Shown here piece after piece: positions 42,546 through 54,390 of a DNA stretch of 64,000 nucleotides; positions within the stretch are counted from its first letter, which is position 1, and every line of letters begins with the position of its first letter. Origin of the DNA: Anastrepha obliqua. Lineage: Eukaryota > Arthropoda > Insecta > Diptera > Tephritidae. The stretch spans positions 29,052,001 to 29,116,000 of the forward strand of contig NC_072895.1 of the NCBI RefSeq assembly GCF_027943255.1, written 5' to 3'. Below the pieces are notes generated by a model. It worked only from the letters and a program-made list of their open reading frames with translations, was not told where the DNA came from and did not search any database. The position numbers were made by a program, and so were the translations under genes.

Positions 42546-43499
42546 CTTCGACCTTATGGTCTTTTGTGCCTTGGTGTACATTTAAGTGATGTCATTTTCA
42601 CATATAATTCATAAGAGCCGTACTTTGAATAAAATTAGTGAAACCTGAGAGAATCTAAATTTTCAAATGTTTTATTTTGAAATAACTAGGCGTGTCTTTT
42701 GAAAGACCCTTTTTATGGTATAAAGGAACATTTAAAATGAAAATATCGCAAACATATTTAGTTTTATAAATTCTAATTTACAAAGGAACAGTGTTTCAAA
42801 ACAAATTGTCCAATAATAAATGATTAAAAAACAAATTTTCGGATTTTCGCGGTTTTTGAACTCACTTGACAGAGAAATTTATTGACTCCTTGGCACATAA
42901 AATAAATAAAAAATACAAACTACTATATCATTACAAAAAGTCTATTATATATAATACATAAATATATGCACGTTCGACCATATGAATCCTAAATATAATA
43001 ATTTGTGGCGCTCATGCTGAATGTGAGCTCTCTTGTGCCTTTATGGCTCTCTCGCAATCTCTCAATCTCTTTCCCTCTTGATTGCTTTTCTATAATTTTA
43101 GGATGCGAATGCTGTTGCAGCGTTTGGAATTTCTATAATTACGGCAATAATGAGGCAACAGCTGCTATTAAAAACGATTTGAAAAACGTAGGCGCAAACA
43201 GAATTTCTTAAAAATTCATACAGCACACCACCGTTTCGATTTTTAGACCCGGCGCGCACAGTGGATGAAAAATTTAAAATTTAAATATATCTACATAATT
43301 TCAAATCAAAATGCAATAAGTGTGCGCATAAATATCTGTGGGCTTATGGCAAAATTACAGCTCAATTCATCATGCAAAGTTTGTTAATCGCCGCAACCGA
43401 TATATTTATTTTCAGGTTAGTTAATGTGACCTTCAAACTTGTAGTTTGGTTTAAAATGCAGTAAAGTGTAGTGGAATTAATTATTTTTCTTCTTATTGA
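42546..43499. other. AT-rich spacer between two inverted RTE copies
   Basis: No supported gene. A 68-codon ORF at 43005-43211 has no recognisable features. Confidence 0.35.
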
Positions 43500-45275
43500 T
43501 TGGCGCGATAATGGCTTAAGCGAGCTCCGCCGAGTTTAACAAAGCGTGTCAGTCGTTTCTTTCTCGTGCTAACCGGCGCCAATTGGACGCACCAAGTGAA
43601 GCCAAGGCCATCTCCACCTGATCTTTCCAACGTAGAGGATACCTTCTCCTTCCTCTGCTACCACCAGCTGGTACCGCATCGAATACTTTCAGAGCCGGAG
43701 CCTTTGCATCCATTCGGACGACATAACCCAGTCAACGTAGCCGCTGGATCTCTATTCGCTGCGCTATGCCTATCGCCTCGTAGAGCTCATACAGCTCGTC
43801 GTTCCATTGCTTGCCGTCGCCAACGTGCAAAGGTTCAAAAATCTTGCCAAGAATATTTCTCTCAAATACTCCAAAGGACACCTCATCGGAAGTTGTCATC
43901 GTCCAAGCTTCTGCGCCATACGTTAAGAGGGGCATGATGAGAACCTTGAAGAGTGTTATTTTGTTCGTCGAGAGAGGACTTTACTACTCAATTGCCTACT
44001 TAGTCCAAAGTAGCACTTGTTGGCAAGAGATACTCTCCGTTGGATTTCAAGGCTGACATTGTTGTCGGTGTTAATGCTGCTTCCTAGATAAACAAAGTCT
44101 CTTGCAGCCTCGAAATGATAACTGTCAGAGTGACATGGGTGCCGATATGCGAGTACGCCGACTGTTTATTTGATGGTAGGACAGTACTTCGTTTTGTCGG
44201 CATTCACCACCAGACCCATTCATTTTGCTTCTTTGTTCAGTTTGGAAAAGGCAGAACTAACAGCGCAGTTGTTGAGACCTCTTATAAAAAATTGTGCCTG
44301 AGCGATTAAGTTCTGCGGCTCGCAGATCTTATCCAACTTCAGGGTAAAGAATCCACACGGCGGCGAGTCACCCTGTCTGAAACCTCGTTTGCTATCAAAC
44401 GGCTTGGAGAGGTCCTTCCCAATTCTGACGGCACTGCTGGTATTGAGCAACGTCATCTTGCATAGCTATATTAGTTTTGTGGGGATAACAAATTCAGACA
44501 TCGCGGCATACAGGTAACTCCGTTTTGTACTGTGGAATGCAGCTTTGAAAATCGACGAAGGGATGGTGAGTGTCGATTCTTCTTTCATGGGTCTTTAACA
44601 AGATTTGGCGTATTGTGAATATTTTGTCGATGTTGCATTTTCCAGGTTAGTTGATGGTGGGCTTCAGCCTTTCACATCATACGCTCGCTAGAACCTTATA
44701 GGCGATATTTAGAAGACTAATCACGCGGTAATTGGCACAGAATGCAGTGACACCCTTCTTATGGATTGGGCAGAGCACACTTAAATTTCAATCGGCAGGC
44801 ATGTTTTCATCCGATCATATTTTGCATAGGAGCTGATGCATGCACCTTACCAGCTCCTCGCCGCCGTGTTTGAATAGCTCAGTTCGCAGTCAATCGGCTC
44901 CCGCGACTTTGTTGTTCTTTAGCCGCGTTATAGCTAATATCACCTCGTCATGGTCGGGTAGCGGAAAGACAGTCCCGTCGAAACAATTTGGGTATCGGGA
45001 TCTTCATATTCTCTGTGCTATGCGCCGCTGTCACTGTTTAACAAACTCGGGAAGGGTTCCCTCCATAATTTAAGGAAATCTGGATGTCAGATCATCAGAT
45101 CACCGTCTTTGTGTGTACAGTAAAACGTCCCGTTCTTGAAACCTTCTGTCAGCCGCCGAACTTTCTGGTAGAATTTTCGGGCGTTTTTCCTATTCTCTAG
45201 CATCTGAAGCTTCTCATTCTTTTTTCTGATCCCATTTGCAGAAGCTGACAAGCGGAAGGGGTGAAGGAAAGTCTT
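43500..45275 (-). mobile_element. RTE-clade LINE, degenerate, opposite orientation
   Basis: Minus-strand pieces: NRKNARKFYQKVRRLTEGFK (45200), ANYRVISLLNIAYKVL-like, NTSSAVRIGKDLSKPFDSKR, GFRQGDSPP, NCAVSSAFSKLNKEAK, PLLTYGAEAWTMTTSDEV, FERNILGKIFEPLHVGDGKQ, QRIEIQRLR. It ends at about 43500. Same family as 40475-42245 but with independent damage (for example no YADD and no tandem duplication). Confidence 0.88.
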
Positions 45276-45279
45276 TTCC

Positions 45280-45425
45280 ACTACTTATGTGGGGTTAGCT
45301 AGGGCACAACTCCGCTCCTACGGTGAGCCTTTCTTGCAGCAAATTAATGAGATCTCAGACATTGAGATAAAGAATTTGCTGCTATACTTGGACCTCACTA
45401 AATGGATCTGACTTAGAACAAAAAA
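45280..45425 (+). mobile_element. LINE C-terminal tail fragment
   Basis: On the + strand: YVGLARAQLRSYGEPFLQQI and NEISDIEIKNLLLYLDLTKW followed by a stop. This matches the pattern of the tail at 57303-57569 (AKIRAGCL…TELSGVGLGSILRFIRATKW). Confidence 0.55.
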
Positions 45426-45479
45426 CATCATCACACGAGGACAGTGGTAGTAAAACAGTGCTAGTCAGTAATTAGGATT

Positions 45480-47325
45480 ATTTCAGTGGAAATACTCAAC
45501 CACTTCAACAACAACAACATCATGACCACCGAATTTCGCCACTCATGCACCACTGTGCGTCGATCCTGCAACCTATCTAGCGCTGTCTGTTGCCCTGCAT
45601 GTGAACTGATCAGACAACTAACGAGCCTACTGCATTCCTACAAACCAAGAAACAAACAAACATACATGAACACGGGTGCAGAAGAGTTCCGCATTCGCGG
45701 TGCGCGACCTGCACATGAAAAACGTCCGTCGTCTTAGTCTCCACAGTGCGGACCGCGCCGTTCGCATCTCGACCGAAAATAGCTGAGTAGACGACGGAAA
45801 AGGCATACATACATATACACACATACATAAGCGGGTATGTGTGCCAGCGATGGCGACGAGCCATCATGCATTGCTCCGGCGGCCGGCCGGTTTGGCCGTT
45901 CACTCAGTCTGAGGAAAACTATCGGAGATCCAGGAGGTCCCGTCGCTGGATTCGGAGTATTGCGTCTAACCGTGTGATTTTGTGCTTACCTACTATACTA
46001 CATGCGCACCTACATACAAATACTACAGAAATACCCTTAGCATGCGAGGTGAACAAACAAGTCGCTGCAGAAGTCGATCAGTTGCAGGCGTGCCGTCGTT
46101 GCGTACACATACATATACATACACACTTATATAAAAAGTAAAGACTATACTCGTACATATGTATATCGCTTTTTTGCAGGAATTGTAGTACTCTAGAATT
46201 CTGTCATAGAAAACCCGTTACCCATAATTAACCGTTAGCAGTCCTTTACGCATAGTCATATAGCGAGGAAGTCACGCAGCGCTTCTTGTACTCGTTCGTG
46301 TGTAAATGTGTGTATAGTATGTGAGTAATGTGTCAAATGTGTCGCGGCGTGGTAATGCGAGTGGTGCCCGGGCTAGGATGAAGCCAAGTATCGAGCAGCC
46401 TAAGCCAAAGTCCCTAAATGTGGAATGGAAGTTCAGTGAAATTCGAAAAAAATCCCTCACAATTCACTGCGAGTTTCGCGAAATCTCGAAAATTTTTGCA
46501 AAATATAATGGAAAATTTGAAAATAATTTATAGAAAGCAATAATATTAAAAAGCTCAAAATGTTAAAAATATCGTGAAAGCAGCGCAAAAAGAAAAAAAA
46601 AAAAATAAACGCTGTCTGTGTAAAAGTGCGCTGAGGCGACGGGCTGGATGCGAGTACAGCCATGGGCGAAGCACTGTAGTTCAAGTGTGCGTGTGTGTGT
46701 GTGCCAGTGTGCGGCGCTCAAGCACCTATACATGTGTACGAGTTCCGTTATACACTGGCATGCTAAATATAAATATTGTGCATATTTTGGTTGGTTGTAG
46801 CTGTGCCTAATAATTTTGCTTGTACACGAGATTGTGTTGTGTTCGCTACAAAAAAAAAAAAAACAAAAATACAAAGAAAAAAAAAATCCAAAGAAAAAAA
46901 TAAAAAATACACAAAAAAAAATATTGTAAAAAAATACAAAAATAAAAATAAAAATAAAAAATAAAATAAAAATTTAAAATCAAATAGAAGCAAGATATAA
47001 TATTTAAAATATTAATATAATGGCAATAAGTTGTTAAAATAAAAGTTGTTTTTGCTTTAAGTATATATTTTAGCTTTAATTTTGTGCTTTTGTAATTCTG
47101 TGTCTCATTACCCCAGTCAGTTTACTTGCTGTGCTTGCATCTATAAACGAAAATAAGTATTTTTAATAAAAAAAAAATTGTGTGGAGAAAATAGCAAAAA
47201 GTGTCTTTCCAAAAGTAATCTATCGAATTAAAGTGTATTAAGTTATAGAGTTGCAGTGTTTCAGCTCAATCCTGGCATCCGCGACCAGGACGCATCAATC
47301 CAAATCATCTTCGCCGTGATCACAA
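45480..47325 (+). promoter_or_regulatory. Possible promoter and 5' UTR of the downstream gene
   Basis: This stretch has many short microsatellites (CATA, GT, poly-A) and mixed composition, without transposon hits between 45480 and 47325. That is unusual in this window and fits a promoter and long 5' leader of the exon at 47326. No TATA box or initiator can be assigned. Short ORFs here look random. Confidence 0.3.
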
Positions 47326-47413
47326 ATGGATGCCGCAGATAAACCGACGATCGGTGGAGTAGCTGATCAAAGTGTTGTTGCAGCATCAACCGACATTACG
47401 ACAAACACAACAG
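47326..47413 (+). CDS. Probable first coding exon of an unrecognised gene
   Basis: An ATG in CACAAATGG, a good context, opens a frame beginning MDAADKPTIGGVADQSVVAA with a Thr-rich continuation (STDITTNTT). It ends after one base of codon 30 at a strong splice donor (ACAG then GTAACA). The leader is hydrophilic, without signal peptide or known motif. No following exon is found in the window up to 64000, so the gene, if real, has a first intron over 16 kb that is filled with transposons. I do not recognise the product. The alternative is a chance ATG next to a chance donor. Confidence 0.45.
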
Positions 47414-47520
47414 GTAACAAAACAACAACAAAAACAAACAAAAACACACACTTTAAAGTACATCTGTGGCTATTTGTTATGCAAGCAGTGATCGCTTGAG
47501 CAAAGTCAATGCAAAATTAA

Positions 47521-48147
47521 GGGGCGAAGTCCATGTAGAAGCCTCAAAATCGGTCATTTTTTAAACATATTTTTAAAGGTGATATACAAATTATTATATT
47601 ATTTTGAAGCTTTAACACAACTTTATTTAACCTTTCGAGAGTACAAAAAATTTTTTTTTTCCTTTGGCGGCTCGGGATCATTTCTTGTCGGCTGCCTACG
47701 GCGCGTGGTCCCAAACTGCTCTATTTATTACTATTAATCTATCGATCTGAAACAAAAAAATGAAATCGGTTGTGTTTTTATAACATATTAACGGAAATAA
47801 TGAACCTATAAATTAAAAAAAGAAGTACAAAATTAATTATAAAATAAGCCTTTGAAAAAAAGTCAGAATTTAGAGCTATTTTATTGACACTTTTAAGACC
47901 AAAAAGTAATTTATCAACGCGAAATATCTGAAATTTTAAGTTTATCCTTCCGATAATAATGTACAGAAAGGTTTCACCAAACTTCAAACAAATCGGTCGA
48001 TAACTTTTTGAGCGCTCGGGCCGCTCTCTACATAGTTAATGGGCTATAGAAGCTATAATATGAGGAATTTCCGCATGAAAATTTCACAGTATATTCTTAA
48101 AATACTATACTTTCGAAATATCGAACAATTTTACATGGACTTCCCCC
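47521..48147. mobile_element. TTAA-flanked MITE, second family
   Basis: Ends GGGGCGAAGTCCATGTA (47521) and, reversed from 48147, GGGGGAAGTCCATGTAAAA, with TTAA at 47517-47520 and 48148-48151. Non-coding. Its right 130 bp is closely related to 50900-51064. Confidence 0.8.
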
Positions 48148-48279
48148 TTAACGGATTACTTTCAGTCTCTTTATGCCGGGCGACATTGCTGATGCGGTGG
48201 GTGGTGGGTAGTGGGTGCCTACCTGCAGCATTAAGTTGGTCATGGGCTCAAAGCAAAATGTGGGCATGCAAGTTCAAGT

Positions 48280-48420
48280 GAGAGGAAAGAATTTTCTGCC
48301 CGCGACAGGAAATACCAAAACGTCTCAGTGCATTTCTGTGATGAAATGGCTTTCCGTGAAAACTATCTGCTATTTGTAGGCAGATGTACAATTTGTTGAT
48401 TTCTACATTCCCGTAATTTT
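48280..48420 (+). mobile_element. tRNA-derived SINE body, weak
   Basis: GACAGGAAATACCAAAACGT, AGTGCATTTCTGTGATGAAA, AAAACTATCTGC resemble the SINE body blocks, with many changes. Low confidence. Confidence 0.35.
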
Positions 48421-48599
48421 CGGTATATCGTAATTACAATTTCGGAATATCGGGATTAGTCCTGTTATTTATTTATTATATATTCACAGTTTTGCAACAA
48501 TTTAACTCGCAAAAATTGCATCATTACTGTTTGAGAAACTCTCTTGCCATATATTAAAGAAAAAATAATAAAAAATGACGTTTTTAACACACTTTTTTA

Positions 48600-48800
48600 T
48601 TATCACTGGTGGTGAACGGGGACAAAACGAAGTACGTCCTGTCATCAAACACACAGCCGGTGGCATTAAACACACAGCATCGGCACCCATGTCACTGTTG
48701 ACAGTTATTATTTCGAGGTTGTAGGAGACTTCGTTTATCTAAGAACCAGCATTAATGCCGGAACTACGAAACTTAGAATGGGAGCGCAAAGCGCAAGCAA
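48600..48800 (+). mobile_element. RTE-clade LINE fragment
   Basis: GGGGACAAAACGAAGTACGT, CACCCATGTCACTGTTGACA, AGGAGACTTCGTTTATCTAA and AGCATTAATGCCGG match 41575-41715 of the larger RTE copy. Confidence 0.7.
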
Positions 48801-48834
48801 AGCGAATGCGACCAATATACCAGATATATACTAC

Positions 48835-50010
48835 TGTGGGCAAAAAGTAAGGTGAATTTGGTTGTAAAATGAAAAATCTTTATTTATTCTTGTAAATCAA
48901 TTTCATCCCCTTCAAAATAATCCCCTCTCGATGAAATACACAACGATTTTTCCAATCCCCGAAACATGCCAAATAGTCCATTTCCGGTATAGCCATCAGC
49001 ACCTTCTTCGATTCAGCTTTTATCTCCTCATTCGACTCGAAACGCGTTCCCCGGAGTGGTCTCTTGAGTTTTGGGAATAGCCAGAAGTCACACGGAGCCG
49101 GCGAATACGGTGGTTGCGGAACGATATGCGTGGAATTTTTGGCGAAATGGTCACGAAGAACGAGTGCAGTGTGAGACGGTGCATTATCGTGATGCAAAAA
49201 CCAAGAGTTGGTGGCCCATAATTCTGGTATTTTTAGACAATTGCTTCACGTAAACGACGCATAACGCTCAAATAATATTCCTTATTAACAATTTGGCCAG
49301 GTGGAAGGAATTCATAGTGCACCACACCACGAAAATCGAAAAAAACTGTCATCATGACCTTTATTTTTGAACGACTTTGACGTGCTTTTTACGGTCTGGG
49401 CTCGCCTTTAGCACGATATTCGCTTGATTGGTCGGTTGTTTCAGAGTCGTAAGCATAAATCCAAGTCTCATCTCCCGTAATGATACATTTGAGCTTGTCC
49501 TGATAGTCTGAAAGCATTGTTTCACACACATCAGTGCGACGACTTTTTTCCAAGAAATTGAGAGTTTTCGGTACCAAACGAGATTTGACTTTTCGTAGGC
49601 CCAAATGGTCTTTCAAAATGGTTTTCACAGATCCTTCTGATATTCCGATCATATCAGTAAGGTCTTTAACAGTCAACCGACGATTTCTGAGCACTAACTC
49701 CTTCACTTTATTGAAGTGTTGGTCATCTGTTGACGTCGATGGTCGTCCGGAGCGCTCCAAGTCATTAACACGTTTTCGACCCTCTTTGAAGTCTTTGTAC
49801 CACTTATATTTTCTGCGACATGGTCGAATCATCAAATGCGTTCTGCAACATGCTAAACGTTTCCGAAATTTCATTCCGCAAACAAAATTTGATGGCACTT
49901 CTCTGCTCAATCAAATCAGACATTGTAAAAATCGAAAAATGCACTCTTGGTCGTTTGATAAACAGAAGCCCCCATTTTTTGGGGGTGACTGTATTCACGA
50001 ACAGACGACA
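48835..50010 (-). mobile_element. Mariner, near-full-length, frameshifted
   Basis: The left end is CTGTGGGCAAAAAGTAAGGT; the right inverted repeat is not visible. The transposase starts at 49923 (MSDLIEQRSAIKFCLRNEIS) and is frameshifted near 49820. It then runs KWYKDFKEGRKRVNDLERSG, ISEGSVKTILKDHLGLRKVK and ITGDETWIYAYD (first Asp). After a stop near 49389 it continues MMTVFFDFRG, LHHDNAPSHTALVL (second Asp), PYSPAPCDFWLFPKLKRPLR (third Asp) and ends at 48880. At least three breaks. Confidence 0.9.
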
Positions 50011-50344
50011 GGCACGAATGCGTGAGGTAAAACCTCAAGACGAACCCAAACAGACGCCAAGTCGATATGGAGTAACGATATTGCAATTTACCGATGCCCC
50101 ATTGGTCACAAACAAATGGATGTTATCGACAGCGTATAACCTCGATACGCAATTAAGAAAGAAACCTGGACACAGGTACCTGGTGTGTCTAAAAGGCATA
50201 AACACGGCTTCACCTTGATGGAATGCTTTTACCAGTTACAGAGTGGAATTAGCCGAGAGGGGTGGAATGTTATAGGGTTAGTGGGAGCATGCCCCACATA
50301 TTACTGGTGACGGCACCTTTGATGATGTTTCTGACATTTTCGAT

Positions 50345-50478
50345 TTTAACCTCCTCTGGAAAAAAAGCATTAACACCGATAACAATGCCAGCCTTGAAAT
50401 CCAATGGAGAATCTCTCTTGCCAACAAGTGCTAATTTCTACTAAGTAGACAATTGAGTAGTAAAGACCTTCCAATGAC
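50345..50478 (+). mobile_element. RTE-clade LINE fragment
   Basis: AGCATTAACACCGATAACAA, then AGAATCTCTCTTGCCAACAA and CAATTGAGTAGTAAAGACCT match 41700-41815 of the RTE copy and join a MITE at about 50480. Confidence 0.75.
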
Positions 50479-50479
50479 G

Positions 50480-51064
50480 CGTCCCTTAACTTCTTTTACA
50501 TACTATACAAAAAAATTTGTTTTTAATTTTATTAATTTTAAAAATGGCGCTGAAGTTGACCCTCCCGATAAATTGGACCTGAATGGTGCTGTACATTTTG
50601 GATCTGCTATGTATCTGAAATACAAAAACCAAAAAAAAATATTAGTCAGTATGCCTGTAGCTATGTCCCGCTACTAGAATAAAAAAAATTTGACACTCTA
50701 AAAATCGATTTTTTTTTTCAGTTTTTTAATCAATGAAGTACGAAATAATTGAAATAATAATATGATGCTAGTACGGGCGATAGCCATTGATGTTGTGAAC
50801 AACATATTAAAGTTTCAGGTGATTCAGTTTAATAGTTTTTTTTTTACAACACCAGGTTGAAAAAGTCGTTTCGAGATAAATGAGTTTAAAGTTTGAGGTA
50901 CAGGAGCGCGCGGACCGCTCTCTACCTTTTTAATGGGCTGTAGAAGGTATAATATTGGGAATTTCGGCATGAAAATTTCACAGTATATTCCTGAGATACT
51001 ATACTTTCGAAATATCAAAAAAACAAAAAAACCAATTTTTGAAATTTCTAGACCACCGGGTCCC
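50480..51064. mobile_element. MITE related to 47521-48147, left end unclear
   Basis: The right portion (GGACCGCTCTCTACC, AATGGGCTGTAGAAGGTATA, ATGAAAATTTCACAGTATAT) is homologous to 48020-48120. It ends CCGGGTCCCC before TTAA (51065-51068). No clear left inverted repeat is found. Confidence 0.6.
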
Positions 51065-51267
51065 CTTAAGGCATCACATTGCAGCCTTTGTGTTATATTT
51101 AACCATTTCAGCATTTCATGCATTGTTTTGACAGGTGTGTAGATGCTACCTTTTAATATTCGTCTCATGCCTTTATTTTGCAATTTTTTTTACGTATCTA
51201 ACTAAATCTTGATTCCAATTTTTTTGCATATATATTCAAAATTATAAAAAAAGTTTTTTATATATTA

Positions 51268-51425
51268 ATTGCGACCGCCCTTCGGCAGACAATGTCAAAC
51301 CTCGTCATAAAAAACCATGTACCGTTTGGAGTCGGCTTAAAACTGTAGATTCATCCATTTGTGGAAAATCATCAAGACGCAAGTCACAAATAGGAGGCTC
51401 CTCCTCAAAGGGTGTGTTTTCGTTT
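51268..51425 (+). mobile_element. tRNA-derived SINE body
   Basis: GACCGCCCTTCGGCAGACAA, CGTTTGGAGTCGGC, CCATTTGTGG, CATCAAGACGCAAGTCACAA and GGAGGCTCCTCCTC are in the order of the full SINE. The head is missing. Confidence 0.75.
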
Positions 51426-51569
51426 TATTTCGACAATGAAATTATCATAGTTACATTTCTGCTAATGGTTCCAAAAAGTTTTCAGATTGATTTTCTATTT
51501 CTGCTCGAATGCCGATTGGATAATTTCCAAACATTTTAAATCATTTTCGACGATTGGTCTACGAGAATA

Positions 51570-52020
51570 CAGGGTTTGATTGAAATGTAATGAGCCTTAT
51601 TTTTTTTAAGCAGTTTTATTAAATCTTTTGGCTTATACAACTAATATTCTTCAAAATAGGACCCTTGAGCGTCAATACACCGTTGGTAACGGTCCTTCCA
51701 CTGTAGGAAACATTTTTTAAACTCATCCGCCGGAATCGCGTTCAATTCGGCCGTCACAGTTTTTTGGATCGCCTCGATGGAGTCAAAACACCTCCCCTTC
51801 AGCTTTCTTTTCAGGCGCGGGAACAAGAAGAAGTCCAGAGGGGACAGGTTTGGGCTATAGGGAGGGTGGGGAAGCACTGGAACTCCCATCTTGGCCAATG
51901 CAGAGGTGCAGAGGAAGCCGGTGTGCACCGGTGCATTGTCGTGATGAAGGGTACAATTGTTGACGAGGTCGGGCCGAACCCGTGCGACGCGGTTTTTCAG
52001 CCGAAGGAGCACTTCTTTTA
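51570..52020 (-). mobile_element. Mariner fragment, C-terminal transposase
   Basis: Inverted repeat CAGGGTTTGATTGAAATGTA at 51570 with TA before it. The minus-strand ORF 52012-51641 is open: LRLKNRVARVRPDLVNN, LHHDNAPVHTGFLC, PPYSPNLSPLDFFLFPRLKR and the end FEEY. Truncated at about 52020. Confidence 0.88.
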
Positions 52021-52279
52021 TCTAGCATAAGAAATTCAGAACATTTTACTTCACTTAATATGAAGGTGAATGGATTCGTAGGTTGGAATCTCTCTCCTTC
52101 TTTACCTACAGCCGGCGTCGAATCCGTCGAAACAGCTCTGATGATATGCTGAAGAGCTAACATTATAAAATTGATGATCCGCTAATTCCACCTTGGCTTT
52201 TTCCGACTGCGAGTCATCACAAGGAGTCTATTGCTCCGCATGGTTCTTCACCTCTAGTGAGTTGTAATGAGTCAGTGCT

Positions 52280-52995
52280 TCATCCCCGATTGCGAAGCGA
52301 CTCAAAGAATCAATCAGATTGGGATCAAATGTCGCCAAAACACTTCTTTGCAGTTCTCAAACGACGGGAATTGATGTCAATTGTGAGCAAAGGCCGCACA
52401 AATCGAGAAAAAAAGTTTCATATATGAACAGATACTTTTGAACCTGCAACAGAACTACACAGCGAGGTGATAAAATCTCAACTGAGTGATGTAGATACGG
52501 TAGAAAAAGCTTTGAAAGAAATGGGATTAAAGTTACAGAATACTACCAGGCAGACGACACTCATAAAACGATTAGATCTTACAGATTTCTAAGGTACCAA
52601 CAGCACCCAAATTGGACAATCGAAGATTGGAATTTAGGAATAATCAAAACCAAATTTAATTTGTTTGGCTCCCATTAGCACATTGTGAACGAGACGGTAG
52701 GGCGACAAGTGATAAAGCGTTGGCAAAGCTCTCAATGCTATTAAACACTCGGCACATGCGATGTTCTGGGGATGCATCAGTGCATCAAGCTGTCAAAGGT
52801 TGGATTAGTCATATTCTTGAGTTCAGCCCTGAATGCCGTAAAATACGTTGTCGATATTAATGAAATTATTTTTCTAAAACTAAGCTCACAGATCCACGCA
52901 GCCATACTCATCGATCGGCCATTATCATACTCGCCATTTGGATCTTCTCTACCGTTTTTGGAGCGACCAGGGGCGCTAGTTCCACCACACCAAAA
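52280..52995 (+). mobile_element. Tc1-type transposase relic
   Basis: Frame-hopping pieces on the + strand: RFLRYQQHPNWTIEDW followed by KFNLFGSH (compare the WSDE-KFNLFGSDG block of Tc1 transposases), HIVNETVGRQVIKRW and CSGDASVHQ. The match is weak and broken by many stops. Confidence 0.4.
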
Positions 52996-53452
52996 TTGAG
53001 TAAACCAGTTCTAGATGCTTCCGATTGATGGTGAGTTGTCATGGTAGAGTTCTCATAATACTTTTCAGACTTTAGTTTGTTTCATCATCACGTAATTTCT
53101 TTTACGTAAAAATGGCAATGAGCACACGAGGTTCACTTTTTACTTTTTTACGAATTTGGCATCTATTTGAAATGACTGCCACAACAAACCGATTTGACAG
53201 ATTAGTTGGAAATTTGGCAAAATTTGAGATGGTTACGTAATTTGTTCTATTTTTCAGAGATTTTTGAACCATTTGCCCATAAGGAGTTTTATTTAGCTAA
53301 TATCGCTAGGTAGCACAAGCATCTATGCATAAGTGTGTCTGTAAAAACAGGGTGGTCCAATTACTGCGCTATATTTTAATTATAGGTAACTCTCAGCCAG
53401 TGTCATAGATTTTTAAATTTAGACTTTTTAGAAGCTTGCACTTCGACGGGCG
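52996..53452. other. Spacer without supported gene
   Basis: AT-rich, with no motif or repeat recognised. Confidence 0.35.
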
Positions 53453-53760
53453 GCCGCCGTGGCCGAATGGGTTGGTGCGTGACAACCATTCGGCATTCAG
53501 AGAGTAAACGTCGGTTCGAATCTCGGTGAAAGATCAAAAAATTAAGAAAAAGGTTTTTCTAATAGCCGTCGCCCCTCGGCAGGCAATGGCAAACCTCCGA
53601 GTGTATTTCTGCCATGAAAAAGTTCCTCATAAAAAATATCTGCCGTTCGGAATCGGCTTGAAACTGTAGGTCCCTCCATTTGTGGAAGAACATCAAGACG
53701 TACACTAAAAATAGGAGGAGGAGCTCGGCCAAACACACAAAAAGGGTGTATGCGCCAATT
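53453..53760 (+). mobile_element. tRNA-derived SINE, most complete copy in the window
   Basis: The head is GGCCGCCGTGGCCGAATGGG and GGTTCGAATCTCGG. It is followed by GAAAGATCAAAAAATTAAG, the body block GGCAGGCAATGGCAAACCTC, ATGAAAAAGTTCCTC, CTGCCGTTCGGAATCGGCTT, GGTCCCTCCATTTGTGG, CATCAAGACGTACACTAAAA, GGAGGAGGAGCTCGGCC, and the tail GGGTGTATGCGCCAATTA. A (TA)n run at 53761-53776 follows. RNA polymerase III A and B boxes are both present. Confidence 0.9.
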
Positions 53761-53869
53761 ATATATATATATATATAATATGAGTATGAGAGTGGATCTA
53801 CAAGCTCCTGAATATTTTAACTTGAAACCTTTATCAATATTTTCCAATTTCTTATATACACTTCGACCT

Positions 53870-54390
53870 CGTTGTCTTTTTGCCCTCTACTCGTCACAGT
53901 ACTTCATCTAGACCCAGTTCCCTCATTAAACTTAAGATAGAGCTGGGTTGAAGTCTCAAAGATGTATTGGAGTCTCCGAGTGCTGGTCGCGGAAACGTCA
54001 AGAGTTAGTGAACCATATCCCGATCATATGCAGATGACTACACAGTCTGCAGTGGCCTGTGAAAATGTCCGTGAGCATTCACAGTTCATCCTTGGGGAGA
54101 GTTATGAGTTTTTTAATTGTATCCCCCAGTAAGAGTTCCGCCTAGCGTAGCTCCATAATTTGGTGTCAACTAACCTTAGCCTTCGCTCTTCACTCCTGAG
54201 CTTCTCCCTGATGGTGTGTTGTCCTATAGCAAGGATGGGTCCTGGTTCTATTAGTAACGAGGTTGCAGCCTCTATTGCCAATACGTCCGCTACTTCCCAG
54301 TTATACATCTGTGTCGTTGGTAATGGGACCAAATCAGTCGGATGTGATTGTGCGTTACTAACAAATTCAGTTTCTAGATACAATCAAGGA
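53870..54390 (-). mobile_element. LINE RNase H/C-terminal fragment
   Basis: Minus-strand frame 54383-54102 reads VADVLAIEAATSLLIEPGPI, AIGQHTIREKLRSEERRLRL. This resembles the segment after the RNase H domain of LINE family A (ADELARKG…GPEP…). Weak similarity. Confidence 0.45.
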
